DNA of 23,918 nucleotides from Salibaculum sp031581025 (GTDB lineage Bacteria; Pseudomonadota; Alphaproteobacteria; Rhodobacterales; Rhodobacteraceae). The first letter of the stretch is position 1. Each line of letters starts with the position of its first letter. Where the stretch lies: the NCBI RefSeq assembly GCF_031581025.1, contig NZ_JAVLCA010000039.1. The stretch is one strand, 5' to 3'. Below are positions 15,520 through 23,316 of the stretch, one piece after another. The notes under the pieces were generated by a model. The model saw only the letters and a list, made by a program, of their open reading frames with translations, did no database searches and was not told the DNA's origin. Both the position numbers and the translations under genes were made by a program.

Positions 15520-16296
15520 ATGTCCATTCTCGACAAGCACAAGGTGCTGGAGAAACACGCCACGCTGCTGCTGGTCTGCAGTTTCCTGGTGGTGACCGTC
15601 GGCGGTATCGTCCAGATCGCGCCGCTGTTCTACCTCGAGAACACGATCGAGGAAGTGGAGGGCGTGCGTCCCTACACCCCGCTGGAACTGGCGGGCCGGG
15701 AAATCTACGTCCGTGAGGGCTGTTATGTTTGCCACAGCCAGATGATCCGCCCCATGCGCGACGAGGTCGAGCGCTACGGGCACTACTCGCTGGCGGCCGA
15801 GTCGATGTATGACCACCCGTTCCAGTGGGGCTCCAAGCGGACGGGGCCGGACCTGGCCCGCGTCGGCGGGCGCTATTCGGATGCCTGGCACGTCGATCAC
15901 CTGATGGACCCGCAGGCCGTGGTGCCGGAATCCGTGATGCCGCCCTACGCCTACCTCATGGAGGCGGAGATCACGCCCGAGCACATGGACGACCTGCTGC
16001 GCGCGCAGGCCATGGTGGGCGTGCCCTACACCGACGAGATGATCGAGAATGTGGAGGCGGACTTTCACGCCCAGCTCGACCCCGCCTCGGAGGGCTATGA
16101 CGGGCTGGTGGCGCGCTACATCACAGACGACAATCCCGACGACGACCGCGAACCGCGCAACACCATCGTGGCGCGCAATTATGACGGGCAGGAGGCCGTG
16201 ACCGAGATGGACGCCCTTGTGGCCTATCTGCAGATGCTCGGCACGCTGGTCGATTTCTCGACCTTCACGCCCGAAGAAGCCGCGATGCCGCGCTGA
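15520..16296 (+). CDS. ccoO: cbb3-type cytochrome c oxidase subunit II (monohaem cytochrome c)
   Basis: A 258-residue membrane-anchored cytochrome c. One membrane helix lies at about residues 15-38, then the periplasmic domain with a single haem site C68-Y-V-C71-H72. A likely methionine ligand is M140 in S-V-M-P-P-Y. It passes electrons from CcoP towards CcoN. AAGGAGA lies 7-13 bases before the ATG, and the gap from ccoN is only 12 bases. The length is slightly above the 240 residues usual elsewhere, because of an acidic loop between residues 200 and 225. Confidence 0.97.
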   Translation: MSILDKHKVLEKHATLLLVCSFLVVTVGGIVQIAPLFYLENTIEEVEGVRPYTPLELAGREIYVREGCYVCHSQMIRPMRDEVERYGHYSLAAESMYDHPFQWGSKRTGPDLARVGGRYSDAWHVDHLMDPQAVVPESVMPPYAYLMEAEITPEHMDDLLRAQAMVGVPYTDEMIENVEADFHAQLDPASEGYDGLVARYITDDNPDDDREPRNTIVARNYDGQEAVTEMDALVAYLQMLGTLVDFSTFTPEEAAMPR

Positions 16297-16306
16297 GGAG
16301 AGACCG

Positions 16307-16525
16307 ATGGAAACCTATTCCCTGCTTCGCCAATTCGCAGACAGCTGGATGCTTCTGGCGCTGTTCATCTTCTTCCTCGGGACCTGGGTCTGGGCCTTCC
16401 GGCCCGGGTCGCGCCGGGTGCACGAGGACGCGGCCAATACCATTTTCCGCCACGAGGACGCCCCCGCGGAGGATGATGGCGACCGGTCGCAGGACGCAAC
16501 CACCGACCCGGAGGGTCCGAAATGA
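16307..16525 (+). CDS. ccoQ: cbb3-type cytochrome c oxidase subunit CcoQ (FixQ family)
   Basis: A 72-residue protein with one membrane helix at about residues 13-31 (W-M-L-L-A-L-F-I-F-F-L-G-T-W-V-W-A-F) and a long acidic tail of roughly 35 residues. CcoQ is not catalytic. In Rhodobacter it is reported to stabilise the oxidase and influence oxygen-dependent signalling. The ATG at 16307 follows GAGGAGA by a few bases and lies 10 bases after ccoO. The TGA overlaps the ccoP ATG by four bases, so CcoQ and CcoP are translationally coupled. Confidence 0.93.
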   Translation: METYSLLRQFADSWMLLALFIFFLGTWVWAFRPGSRRVHEDAANTIFRHEDAPAEDDGDRSQDATTDPEGPK

Positions 16526-17412
16526 GTGAAAAGCAAAAATATGATGGTGTCGAGACCACCGGTCACGAGTGGGACGGCATCGAGGAATTGAACAATCCGC
16601 TACCGCGGTGGTGGGTCTGGGTCTTCTACGCCACGATCGTTTGGGCGATCGGCTATTCCATCGCCTATCCGGCCTGGCCCGGCATCAAGAGTTCGACCGC
16701 CGGTCTGCTGGGGTACTCGACCCGCGCCAACGTGGCCGAGGACATCGCGGCGGTGAACGAACAGAACGCCGCGCTGCGCACGGAACTGGCCGATGCGGAC
16801 CTTGCCACGCTTGTCGACAACCGCGACAGCGATGTCTATAGCTACGCGGTCAACGGTGGCCGGGCGGTCTTCGCCGCCAATTGTTCCCAGTGTCACGGGT
16901 CGGGCGCCAATGGCGTGGCCCCGGCAAACGGCTATCCCAACCTGCGCGACGATGCCTGGCTCTGGGGCGGTGCGGTGGACGAGATCGCCTTCACCGTCGC
17001 CCACGGCATCCGCAACGAGCAATCGCCCGATGCACGCTGGTCCCAGATGCCCGCCTTCGGCGACATCCTTCCCCCTGAAGAGGTGGACCAGGTGGTCCAA
17101 TACGTCCTGTCGTTGTCGGGCAACGAAACCGACGCGGCGCTGGCCGACGCGGGGGCCGCAGTCTTCGAGATGAACTGTTCCTCCTGCCACGGGGCCGAGG
17201 GCAGGGGCGACCCCTTCGTCGGCGCCCCAAACCTGACCGATGCCATCTGGCTGTACGGCGGCGACGAGGACAGCGTGACCGAGACGGTGATGAACTCGCG
17301 CTTCGGCGTCATGCCGGCCTGGTCCGAGGACCACCGCACCGGCGCGGGCCTCAGCCCCGACGAGGTCAATGCCGTGGCCGTCTACGTCCATCAGCTGGGC
17401 GGCGGCCAGTAA
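16522..17412 (+). CDS. ccoP: cbb3-type cytochrome c oxidase subunit III (dihaem cytochrome c)
   Basis: A 296-residue membrane-anchored dihaem cytochrome c that receives electrons from soluble c-type cytochromes. A soluble N-terminal piece with the typical W-D-G-I-E-E-L-N-N-P-L-P-R-W-W motif (17-31) leads into one helix at about residues 31-50. The two haem sites are C121-S-Q-C124-H125 and C219-S-S-C222-H223, each followed by an M-P (M176, M264) that can supply the axial methionine. A short coiled segment (about residues 72-98) links helix and haem domains. It overlaps ccoQ and ends the ccoNOQP operon. Confidence 0.97.
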   Translation: MSEKQKYDGVETTGHEWDGIEELNNPLPRWWVWVFYATIVWAIGYSIAYPAWPGIKSSTAGLLGYSTRANVAEDIAAVNEQNAALRTELADADLATLVDNRDSDVYSYAVNGGRAVFAANCSQCHGSGANGVAPANGYPNLRDDAWLWGGAVDEIAFTVAHGIRNEQSPDARWSQMPAFGDILPPEEVDQVVQYVLSLSGNETDAALADAGAAVFEMNCSSCHGAEGRGDPFVGAPNLTDAIWLYGGDEDSVTETVMNSRFGVMPAWSEDHRTGAGLSPDEVNAVAVYVHQLGGGQ

Positions 17413-17417
17413 GTGAT

Positions 17418-17485
17418 GTGCCGGGGGCCCTGCAGCGGCTTCCGGCACGGGCGGACCCGGGACCTGTTCGCGCATTCCCCCGGGT
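17418..17485 (+). terminator. Two hairpins after ccoP, possible transcript end
   Basis: GTGCCGG (17418-17424) pairs with CCGGCAC (17442-17448), and ACCCGGG (17455-17461) with CCCGGGT (17479-17485); both have 17-base loops. No T-run follows either, so they are more likely mRNA 3'-end stabilisers or Rho-type ends than intrinsic terminators. They would separate ccoNOQP from ccoGHIS transcripts. Confidence 0.4.
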
Positions 17486-17652
17486 TCGCCCCTTCCCGGT
17501 TGGGAGGGCCAATCCCCTGGGGGCCGACCCGCCCTGGGGGACTTGCGCGGCCCGGCGGCGTTGCAAAGTGTCGCAGCGCGCCGGCCTCGCGCGGGGCAAA
17601 GGCCGTGCATACATGCGAAGGTGAAACCAGAGCCGCAGCTACGGCTTTTCGG

Positions 17653-17666
17653 TTGATTCAGGTCAA
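17653..17666. promoter_or_regulatory. FNR box upstream of ccoG
   Basis: TTGATTCAGGTCAA matches TTGAT-N4-ATCAA with one change (GTCAA). Its centre is about 72 bases before the ccoG ATG, which suits an activator site at -41.5 with a short leader of about 30 bases. It implies ccoGHIS has its own FnrL-controlled promoter. Confidence 0.85.
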
Positions 17667-17731
17667 AGCCACGTCTTGGTCATATCGGCGAAACCTGTTC
17701 CCACGCGAACAGTCACCAACAGGATGATTCC

Positions 17732-19150
17732 ATGAGTTCGAGCGAAGAACAGTCGCTTTACGCCAAGCGCGAACCGGTCTTTCCGCGCCGGGTGAAGGGC
17801 AAGTTCCGCACCCTCAAATGGTGGATCATGGCGGTGACACTGGGCATCTACTACCTGACGCCCTGGATTCGCTGGGACCGCGGCCCGTCGCTGCCCGACC
17901 AGGCGGTTCTGGTCGACATGGCGAACCGGCGCTTTTTCTTCTTCTGGATCGAGATCTGGCCGCATGAATTCTATTTCATCGCCGGGCTGCTGATCATGGC
18001 GGGGCTGGGGTTGTTCCTGTTCACCTCGGCGCTGGGGCGGGTCTGGTGCGGCTACACCTGCCCGCAGACCGTCTGGACAGACCTGTTCATTCTCACCGAA
18101 CGCTGGATCGAGGGCGACCGCAACGCGCGCGTCCGTCTGTGGAAAAAGACGTGGGACACGGAAAAGATCCGCAAGCGGGCCGCGAAATACGTCGTCTGGC
18201 TGTTGATCGGGCTGGCCACGGGCGGGGCCTGGATCTTCTATTTCGCCGACGCGCCGACCCTGTTGCAGAACCTCGTGACCGGGCAGGCACACCCCATCGC
18301 CTACACGACCATGGGTATCCTGACCTTCACCACGGTCTTCATGGGCGGCATCGCGCGGGAACAGGTCTGCATCTACGCCTGTCCCTGGCCCCGGATCCAG
18401 GCCGCGATGATGGACGAGGACACGATCACCATCGGCTATCGCGAATGGCGCGGCGAACCGCGCGGCAAGGGCAAGACCCGCGAGGGCCTGGGCGACTGCA
18501 TCGACTGCAATGCCTGTGTCAATGTCTGCCCCACGGGCATCGACATCCGCGACGGCCAGCAGCTGGCCTGCATCACCTGCGGCCTGTGCATCGATGCCTG
18601 CGATGACATGATGGAAAAGGTCGGCAAGCCGCGCGGATTGATCGACTATTTCACCCTGCGCGACGAAGAGGTCGAACGCGCCGGCGGCCAGGCCAAGGAC
18701 ATATGGCGCCACATTTTCCGCCCGCGCACCATGCTTTATTCCTCGCTCTGGGCAGCAGTGGGCGTGGGGCTGGTCGTGGCGCTCTTCGTGCGCTCCGAGA
18801 TCGACCTGACCGTCCGGGCCGAGCGCAACCCGCTGTTCGACCAGATGTCGGACGGCTCGGTGCGCAACACCTACGAACTGCGCCTGCGCAACATGACCGG
18901 CGATGACCGCCCCTTCCGGATCACGGTTACGGGCGATCCGAGGCTTTACCTGCAGATCGAGGGCACGCCTTACGAGACCGTGCAGGTCGAGGCCGACGAG
19001 ATGCTGATCCAGCGGGTCTATGTCACCGCGCCGGCCGGGTCCGAGGCGGCCCAGGACACCCGCACGGACTTCCGCATCTGGGTCCAGGATCTGGAAAGCA
19101 ACGAGCGCACCCATGAGGACACCCACTTCAACGGATTGGAGAGCAGATAA
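17732..19150 (+). CDS. ccoG: CcoG/RdxB, membrane iron-sulfur protein for cbb3 maturation
   Basis: A 472-residue membrane protein with about five helices and a cytoplasmic double 4Fe-4S ferredoxin-like domain. The clusters are C256-x2-C259-x2-C262-x3-C266-P and C280-x2-C283-x2-C286-x3-C290. Two further cysteine pairs, in W-C-G-Y-T-C-P (106, 110) and C-I-Y-A-C-P (213, 217), lie at membrane segments as in NapH/RdxB relatives. The C-terminal third is a periplasmic beta domain (FixG C-terminal type). CcoG is reported to act as a cupric reductase helping copper reach the oxidase. The TAA shares one base with the ccoH ATG (TAATG). Confidence 0.96.
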   Translation: MSSSEEQSLYAKREPVFPRRVKGKFRTLKWWIMAVTLGIYYLTPWIRWDRGPSLPDQAVLVDMANRRFFFFWIEIWPHEFYFIAGLLIMAGLGLFLFTSALGRVWCGYTCPQTVWTDLFILTERWIEGDRNARVRLWKKTWDTEKIRKRAAKYVVWLLIGLATGGAWIFYFADAPTLLQNLVTGQAHPIAYTTMGILTFTTVFMGGIAREQVCIYACPWPRIQAAMMDEDTITIGYREWRGEPRGKGKTREGLGDCIDCNACVNVCPTGIDIRDGQQLACITCGLCIDACDDMMEKVGKPRGLIDYFTLRDEEVERAGGQAKDIWRHIFRPRTMLYSSLWAAVGVGLVVALFVRSEIDLTVRAERNPLFDQMSDGSVRNTYELRLRNMTGDDRPFRITVTGDPRLYLQIEGTPYETVQVEADEMLIQRVYVTAPAGSEAAQDTRTDFRIWVQDLESNERTHEDTHFNGLESR

Positions 19151-19596
19151 TGGTTATCACCGGCCGCAAGGTACTGACCGGGTTCGTGCTGGCGTTCGGC
19201 CTGATCATCGGGGTCAACATCACGCTGGCCGTCTCTGCCGTGCGCACCTTTCCGGGGCTGGAGGTCGAGAACTCCTACGTCGCCAGCCAGAACTGGGATG
19301 AAGAACGCGCGGCTCAGCTTGCCCTGGACTGGACCGTGGATGCCGTGGTGCGTGACGAGATGCTGACGCTCAGCATCACCGACGCTGAGGGCGCGCCGGT
19401 TGAGGTACAGAGCCTGGGCGGCACCTTCGGCCGGGCCACCTCGGTCCGCGATGACCAGACCCCGGATTTCGAGTTCAACGGCGAGTCCTATGTTGCCCCG
19501 GTCGAAACCGCGGAGGGCAACTGGAACCTGCGGCTCGAGGCCGTGGCCCCGGACGGAACGGACTTCCACCAGCGTGTGGTGGTCCTGGTGGAGTGA
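19150..19596 (+). CDS. ccoH: CcoH/FixH family assembly protein
   Basis: A 148-residue membrane protein with one N-terminal helix (about residues 8-30) and a periplasmic domain of the FixH type. The stretch Y-V-A-S-Q-N-W near the end of the first third is characteristic (the N-Y/W-D-E motif of the family follows). CcoH is required for stable assembly of cbb3 oxidase and is found with the complex in Rhodobacter capsulatus. Its ATG overlaps the ccoG stop and its TGA overlaps the ccoI start (TGATG), so translation is coupled in both directions. Confidence 0.93.
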   Translation: MVITGRKVLTGFVLAFGLIIGVNITLAVSAVRTFPGLEVENSYVASQNWDEERAAQLALDWTVDAVVRDEMLTLSITDAEGAPVEVQSLGGTFGRATSVRDDQTPDFEFNGESYVAPVETAEGNWNLRLEAVAPDGTDFHQRVVVLVE

Positions 19597-21788
19597 TGGC
19601 AAGCACCGATTTCGAAACCGGGGCCGCGGCCTGCCCGGGCTGTTCCATGGCCAGCGTCGCCGCGCAACATGCGCGGCAACAGGCTGCGGACGCCGATGAG
19701 ACGATCCTGGTCTCCTTGCCGACGATCCACTGCGCCAGTTGCATCAACACGGTCGAACAGGGGCTTCTGGCCCTGCCCCATGTCCGCGACGCCCGGGTCA
19801 ACCTGACCCGCAAGCGTGCCACGGTTCATGCCGCCCCCGGCACAGATGCGGCCGATATCGCCGCCGATGTGGAGCGCCTCGGCTACGAGGCCCACGTTCT
19901 CGATTCCGCGACCCTGTCGAGCGATGCCGCCGACCGCGCCGGGCGCGATCTGCTGATGCGCCTCGCCGTGGCCGGTTTTGCCTCGATGAACGTGATGCTG
20001 CTGAGCGTCGCGGTCTGGTCGGGGGCCGAGGGCGCCACGCGCGACCTGTTCCACTGGATTTCCGCCGCCATCGTGATGCCGGCCGTGGCCTTTTCGGCGC
20101 AGCCCTTCTTTCGCAACGCCTGGACCGCCCTGCGCGCCGGGCACCTGAACATGGACGTGCCGATCTCGCTGGCGATCCTTCTGGCGCTGGTCACATCGCT
20201 CTGGGAAACGTCGCTGTCCGGCGAACACGCCTATTTTGACGCCGCCATCGCGCTGACCTTCTTCCTGCTTACGGGGCGCTACCTGGATCACCGCACCCGG
20301 TCCGTCGCGCGCTCTGCTGCCCGCGAACTGGCCGCGCTGGAGGTGCCGAAGGCCTGGCGCGTGACGGGCGACGGCGACGAGAAGGTCGACGTCTCGACCC
20401 TCGCCGTGGGCGACCTGATCCGCGTTCACGCGGGGGCGCGAATGCCCGTGGACGGTGAAATCACCACGGGCGCCTCGGAACTCGACCGGTCGCTGCTGAC
20501 CGGCGAAACCGTGCCCGTCTATGCCGAACCCGGCCGCGCGGTCAGCGCGGGCGAAGTCAACCTGACAGGCCCTCTGGTGATCCGCGCCAGCGCCGTGGGC
20601 CGCGACACCTCTCTGCACCGCATGGCCGATCTGGTGGCGGTCGCGGAATCCGGGCGCTCGCGCTATACCTCGCTGGCCGACAAGGCGGCCAAGCTCTATG
20701 CCCCTGGGGTGCATATCCTCTCGGCGCTGGCCTTCGTGGGGTGGCTTGTCTACTCGGGCGACCTGCGCGTGGCGCTCAACATCGCCGCTGCCGTGCTCAT
20801 CATCACCTGCCCCTGTGCCCTTGGCCTTGCGGTTCCGGCTGTCACGACAGCCGCCTCGGGGCGCCTGTTCCGGCACGGATTGTTGATCAAGAATGCGACC
20901 GCCCTGGAACGCCTGGCCCAGGTCGACACGGTCATGTTCGACAAGACCGGCACGCTGACGGCGGGCACCCCCGTCCTGACCAATATCGAAACGCTACCGC
21001 CGCGCGACCTGCAAATCGCCCTGGCCCTGGCCGAGGGGTCGTCGCATCCACTGTCCAAGGCCATCGTGCAGGCGGCCCGCGATGCCGGGGTCGCCCCGGC
21101 CGACGTCACCGACGTTGCCGAAGTGCCGGGCCACGGCACGGAAGGTATCTGGCAGGGCCGCACCGTGCGGCTGGGCCGGGCCGCCTGGGTTGGGGGCGGG
21201 TCGGTGGACCAGACCGCCGCCTGGCTGCGGGTTGGCGAAGACACACCGAGGAGCTTGCTGTTCACCGACCGGCTGCGCGAGGGGGCCGCCGAGACCGTCG
21301 CGGCATTGAAACGGAAGGGCCTGCGCGTCATCCTGATGTCCGGCGACAGCCCCCAAGCGGTGCAGTCGCTGGCCGGGACGCTGGGCATCGAGGACTGGAC
21401 AGCCGAGGCCCTGACCGCCGACAAGGCGGCCCGCATCGAGGCCCTGAGTGACGAGGGCGCCAAGGTCCTGATGGTGGGTGACGGGCTGAACGACACTGCA
21501 GCCCTGACCGCCGCTCATGCCTCGATCTCGCCGGCTTCGGCGCTGGACGCGGCGCGGGTGGCCTCGGACATCGTGCTTCTGGGGTCGACCCTGGGCCCCC
21601 TGCCCGAGGCCATCTCGACCGCCGGGCGCAGTGTCCGCCGCATCCGCGAGAACTTCACAGTGGCCACTTGGTACAATATCATTGCGGTGCCGTTGGCGGT
21701 TGCGGGCCTGTGTTCGCCCCTGATCGCGGCGCTGGCCATGTCGGCCAGCTCGATCACCGTGTCCCTGAACGCCCTGCGCGTGAGGTAG
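19596..21788 (+). CDS. ccoI: CcoI, copper-transporting P1B-type ATPase for cbb3 assembly
   Basis: A 730-residue P1B-type ATPase that supplies copper for the CuB site. An N-terminal C-P-G-C pair (13-16) comes before one heavy-metal-associated domain with C46-A-S-C49. Membrane helices follow, then the L-L-T-G-E-T-V-P actuator loop, the ion-site C405-P-C407, the phosphorylated aspartate D449 in D-K-T-G-T-L-T, and M-V-G-D-G-L-N-D-T near the end. The ATG at 19596 is chosen; a GTG at 19593 is directly before it and would add only one residue. It sits between ccoH and ccoS. The context (CcoG-H-I-S) separates it from general copper exporters such as CopA. Confidence 0.96.
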   Translation: MASTDFETGAAACPGCSMASVAAQHARQQAADADETILVSLPTIHCASCINTVEQGLLALPHVRDARVNLTRKRATVHAAPGTDAADIAADVERLGYEAHVLDSATLSSDAADRAGRDLLMRLAVAGFASMNVMLLSVAVWSGAEGATRDLFHWISAAIVMPAVAFSAQPFFRNAWTALRAGHLNMDVPISLAILLALVTSLWETSLSGEHAYFDAAIALTFFLLTGRYLDHRTRSVARSAARELAALEVPKAWRVTGDGDEKVDVSTLAVGDLIRVHAGARMPVDGEITTGASELDRSLLTGETVPVYAEPGRAVSAGEVNLTGPLVIRASAVGRDTSLHRMADLVAVAESGRSRYTSLADKAAKLYAPGVHILSALAFVGWLVYSGDLRVALNIAAAVLIITCPCALGLAVPAVTTAASGRLFRHGLLIKNATALERLAQVDTVMFDKTGTLTAGTPVLTNIETLPPRDLQIALALAEGSSHPLSKAIVQAARDAGVAPADVTDVAEVPGHGTEGIWQGRTVRLGRAAWVGGGSVDQTAAWLRVGEDTPRSLLFTDRLREGAAETVAALKRKGLRVILMSGDSPQAVQSLAGTLGIEDWTAEALTADKAARIEALSDEGAKVLMVGDGLNDTAALTAAHASISPASALDAARVASDIVLLGSTLGPLPEAISTAGRSVRRIRENFTVATWYNIIAVPLAVAGLCSPLIAALAMSASSITVSLNALRVR

Positions 21789-21790
21789 GA

Positions 21791-21952
21791 ATGGAAGTTC
21801 TGTCCTTTCTCATCCCGATCTCGATCTTCCTCGGCGTCGTCGGACTTGGCGGGTTTATCTGGACACTGCGCACAAACCAGTACGACGACCCGGAAGGCGA
21901 CTCTCGCCGCATCCTGTCAGATACCTACGACGACCACCCCGCCGAGGACTGA
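21791..21952 (+). CDS. ccoS: CcoS, small cbb3 oxidase assembly protein
   Basis: A 53-residue protein with one membrane helix (about residues 4-26) and the conserved F-I-W-T-L-R-T-N-Q-Y-D-D-P-E-G-D-S-R-R-I-L segment. The family signature is W-x-x-x-x-x-Q-Y-D-D-x-x-x-x-x-x-R-I-L. CcoS is needed for insertion of cofactors into CcoN in Rhodobacter capsulatus. The start lies two bases after the ccoI stop, with GGTAGGA as ribosome site. It ends the ccoGHIS operon. Confidence 0.95.
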   Translation: MEVLSFLIPISIFLGVVGLGGFIWTLRTNQYDDPEGDSRRILSDTYDDHPAED

Positions 21953-22002
21953 CGGCACAAGGAGACCGGCGCTGGTCTGACCTCTCGCCGATGCCGGTGC
22001 CG
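21953..22002. terminator. Weak hairpins in convergent gap after ccoS
   Basis: CGGCAC (21953-21958) can pair with GTGCCG (21997-22002) across the gap, and AGACC (21963-21967) with GGTCT (21974-21978) inside it. No T-run follows. A shared end for ccoS and the CDGSH gene is possible but weakly supported. Confidence 0.25.
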
Positions 22003-22016
22003 CAGGAACGCCGGCC

Positions 22017-22256
22017 CTACAGCTTTGCGTGGGAGCCATCGCAGAGCGGCGCATTCGCGGAGGCCTTGCACCCACAGAAGAAGACCTTGCCATCCTTTTC
22101 GGGCGTATACTTCACAGGCGTGAAGTCGGTGCCCTTGTGGCTTCCGTCGCAGAACGGCTGCTTGCTGCTCTTGCCACAGGCGCACCAGAAGTAGGTCTTT
22201 CCAGCTTCGACATCCGTTGCAAACGGGGATTTCTGGGCGATAACGGGGTCCGACAT
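22017..22256 (-). CDS. Dual CDGSH iron-sulfur domain protein
   Basis: A 79-residue cytoplasmic protein with two CDGSH (mitoNEET-type) motifs: C25-x-C27 with C36-D-G-S-H40, and C61-x-C63 with C72-D-G-S-H76. Each should hold one 2Fe-2S cluster with three cysteines and one histidine, so both binding sites are complete. The start at 22256 follows AAGGAAA at good spacing; a longer frame from 22316 lacks support. Such small proteins are linked to iron-sulfur or redox handling, but no exact role is known. It converges on ccoS. Confidence 0.93.
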   Translation of the reverse strand: MSDPVIAQKSPFATDVEAGKTYFWCACGKSSKQPFCDGSHKGTDFTPVKYTPEKDGKVFFCGCKASANAPLCDGSHAKL

Positions 22257-22380
22257 GGGGGTTTCCTTTCCCTGTTGTGAGCGTTGTTTCGGGCACGCGG
22301 GGCACGTCCGCGACATAAGGTGATGCCGTCGCGCCGCCGATCAAGCCAAGGTGCGACGCCCGCGCGACCACCCGGCGCGC

Positions 22381-23241
22381 TCAGGCTAGATGGTCCGGGC
22401 CGACCCCGCGGTCGGCCAGGGCCTCCCTGAGACGCGCGAAGGCGCGTTCGCGCAACTGGCGCACGCGCTCCTTCGACACGCCGTAGTGGTCGCCCAGCCC
22501 TTCCAGCGTGGCGGGCGGGTCGCTTACCTGAGTGGCGACAATGATCTCGCGCTCGCGTCGGGGCAGTGTCGCGAGCGCCTCGGCCAGGACCGCCCGCAGA
22601 TCCGCCGTTTCCAGCCGCTGCAGGGGCAGGGGCGCGTCCAGGCTCGCGGGATCGACCAGAAGGGCCATGCGTTCGGTGCCGTCTTCGTCCTGCGCCGGCG
22701 CGTTCAGGGACTGATCGCGGCCGGTGACGAGCGCGCGCAACTCGGCGGCGCGTTTCTCGCCTACGCCAAGCGATGCGGCAAGCTGTTTGTCCTGCTCGGC
22801 GCTGTCGGCCCCCCGGTCAGCGGGCGTCTGCGCGTCGAGACTGGCAAGACGCGCGACCGCCGCGCGGGTCTGGTGCGAGTTGGGCCGCCGCACGATGGAC
22901 ATGTTCGACCGCGCGTAATTCTGCACCTCGTCGCGCACCCACCAGGCCGCGTAGGTCGAAAACCTCAATCCGCGGTCGGTGTCAAAACGGTCAGCCGCCT
23001 TCATCAGGCCGATATTGGCCTGTTGCAACAGGTCCGGGTCCACCTCGCCGGTGTCGCGCCTGTACCGCTTGGCGATCGACGCGGCCAGGGGGCCGAAGGC
23101 GGCAAGCAGATGATCCCGCGCGGCCCGGTCGCCCCGGGCTTGCCAGGCGCGGATCAGCGCCTGTTCGCGGTCGTGGGGCAGCATTCCGGGCGTGCGGACA
23201 CGGTGGCTGCCGTTGGCGATGTTGGTGACGGGCTTGTTCAT
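22381..23241 (-). CDS. Sigma-70 family factor, divergent RpoH (sigma-32)-like
   Basis: A 286-residue sigma factor. Region 2 is clear: D-L-L-Q-Q-A-N-I-G-L-M-K-A-A-D-R-F-D-T-D-R-G followed by F-S-T-Y-A-A-W-W-V-R (about residues 70-103). Region 4 has the helix-turn-helix T-L-E-G-L-G-D-H-Y-G-V-S-K-E-R-V-R-Q-L (about residues 247-265). Size and layout fit sigma-32 without region 1.1. The RpoH-box stretch expected after region 2.4 (Q-K-L-F-F-N-L type) is replaced by N-S-H-Q-T-R-A-A-V-A-R-L-A-S-L, so it is not an ordinary RpoH. The start at 23241 has a weak ribosome site. It follows the capsule gene on the same strand after 75 bases, but has its own promoter-like sequence. Confidence 0.88.
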   Translation of the reverse strand: MNKPVTNIANGSHRVRTPGMLPHDREQALIRAWQARGDRAARDHLLAAFGPLAASIAKRYRRDTGEVDPDLLQQANIGLMKAADRFDTDRGLRFSTYAAWWVRDEVQNYARSNMSIVRRPNSHQTRAAVARLASLDAQTPADRGADSAEQDKQLAASLGVGEKRAAELRALVTGRDQSLNAPAQDEDGTERMALLVDPASLDAPLPLQRLETADLRAVLAEALATLPRREREIIVATQVSDPPATLEGLGDHYGVSKERVRQLRERAFARLREALADRGVGPDHLA

Positions 23242-23255
23242 GGTGAGGGCCGATA

Positions 23256-23313
23256 TGGTTTCGATACGAAGCTACCCGCAGCGCCCCGCGCCTGTCAAAC
23301 TGGTTTCGATACG
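23256..23313. repeat. 13-bp direct repeat flanking the sigma-factor promoter
   Basis: TGGTTTCGATACG occurs exactly at 23256-23268 and 23301-23313, 45 bases apart, in the short gap before the sigma-factor gene. The copies flank a promoter-like TTGACA/TAGCTT pair. They may be a regulator's binding sites or two promoter elements of an alternative sigma factor. Confidence 0.7.
23269..23298 (-). promoter_or_regulatory. Likely promoter of the RpoH-like sigma gene
   Basis: On the minus strand, TTGACA (23293-23298, a perfect -35) is followed after 18 bases by TAGCTT (23269-23274), a -10 keeping the T, A and final T of TATAAT. Transcription would start near 23262, about 20 bases before the start codon. 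Confidence 0.45.
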
Positions 23314-23316
23314 CTA

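Larger units (their letters stand above)
17413..17731. other. 319-base gap between ccoP and ccoG with two inverted repeats
   Basis: No gene is seen; frames here have low-complexity translations. The left half holds two inverted repeats (17418-17448 and 17455-17485), then G/C-rich runs with the word CCCTGGGGG twice (about 17516 and 17532). The right half has an FNR box at 17653-17666, before the ccoG start. The gap is unusual only in its length compared with the tight spacing inside each cco operon. Confidence 0.6.
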
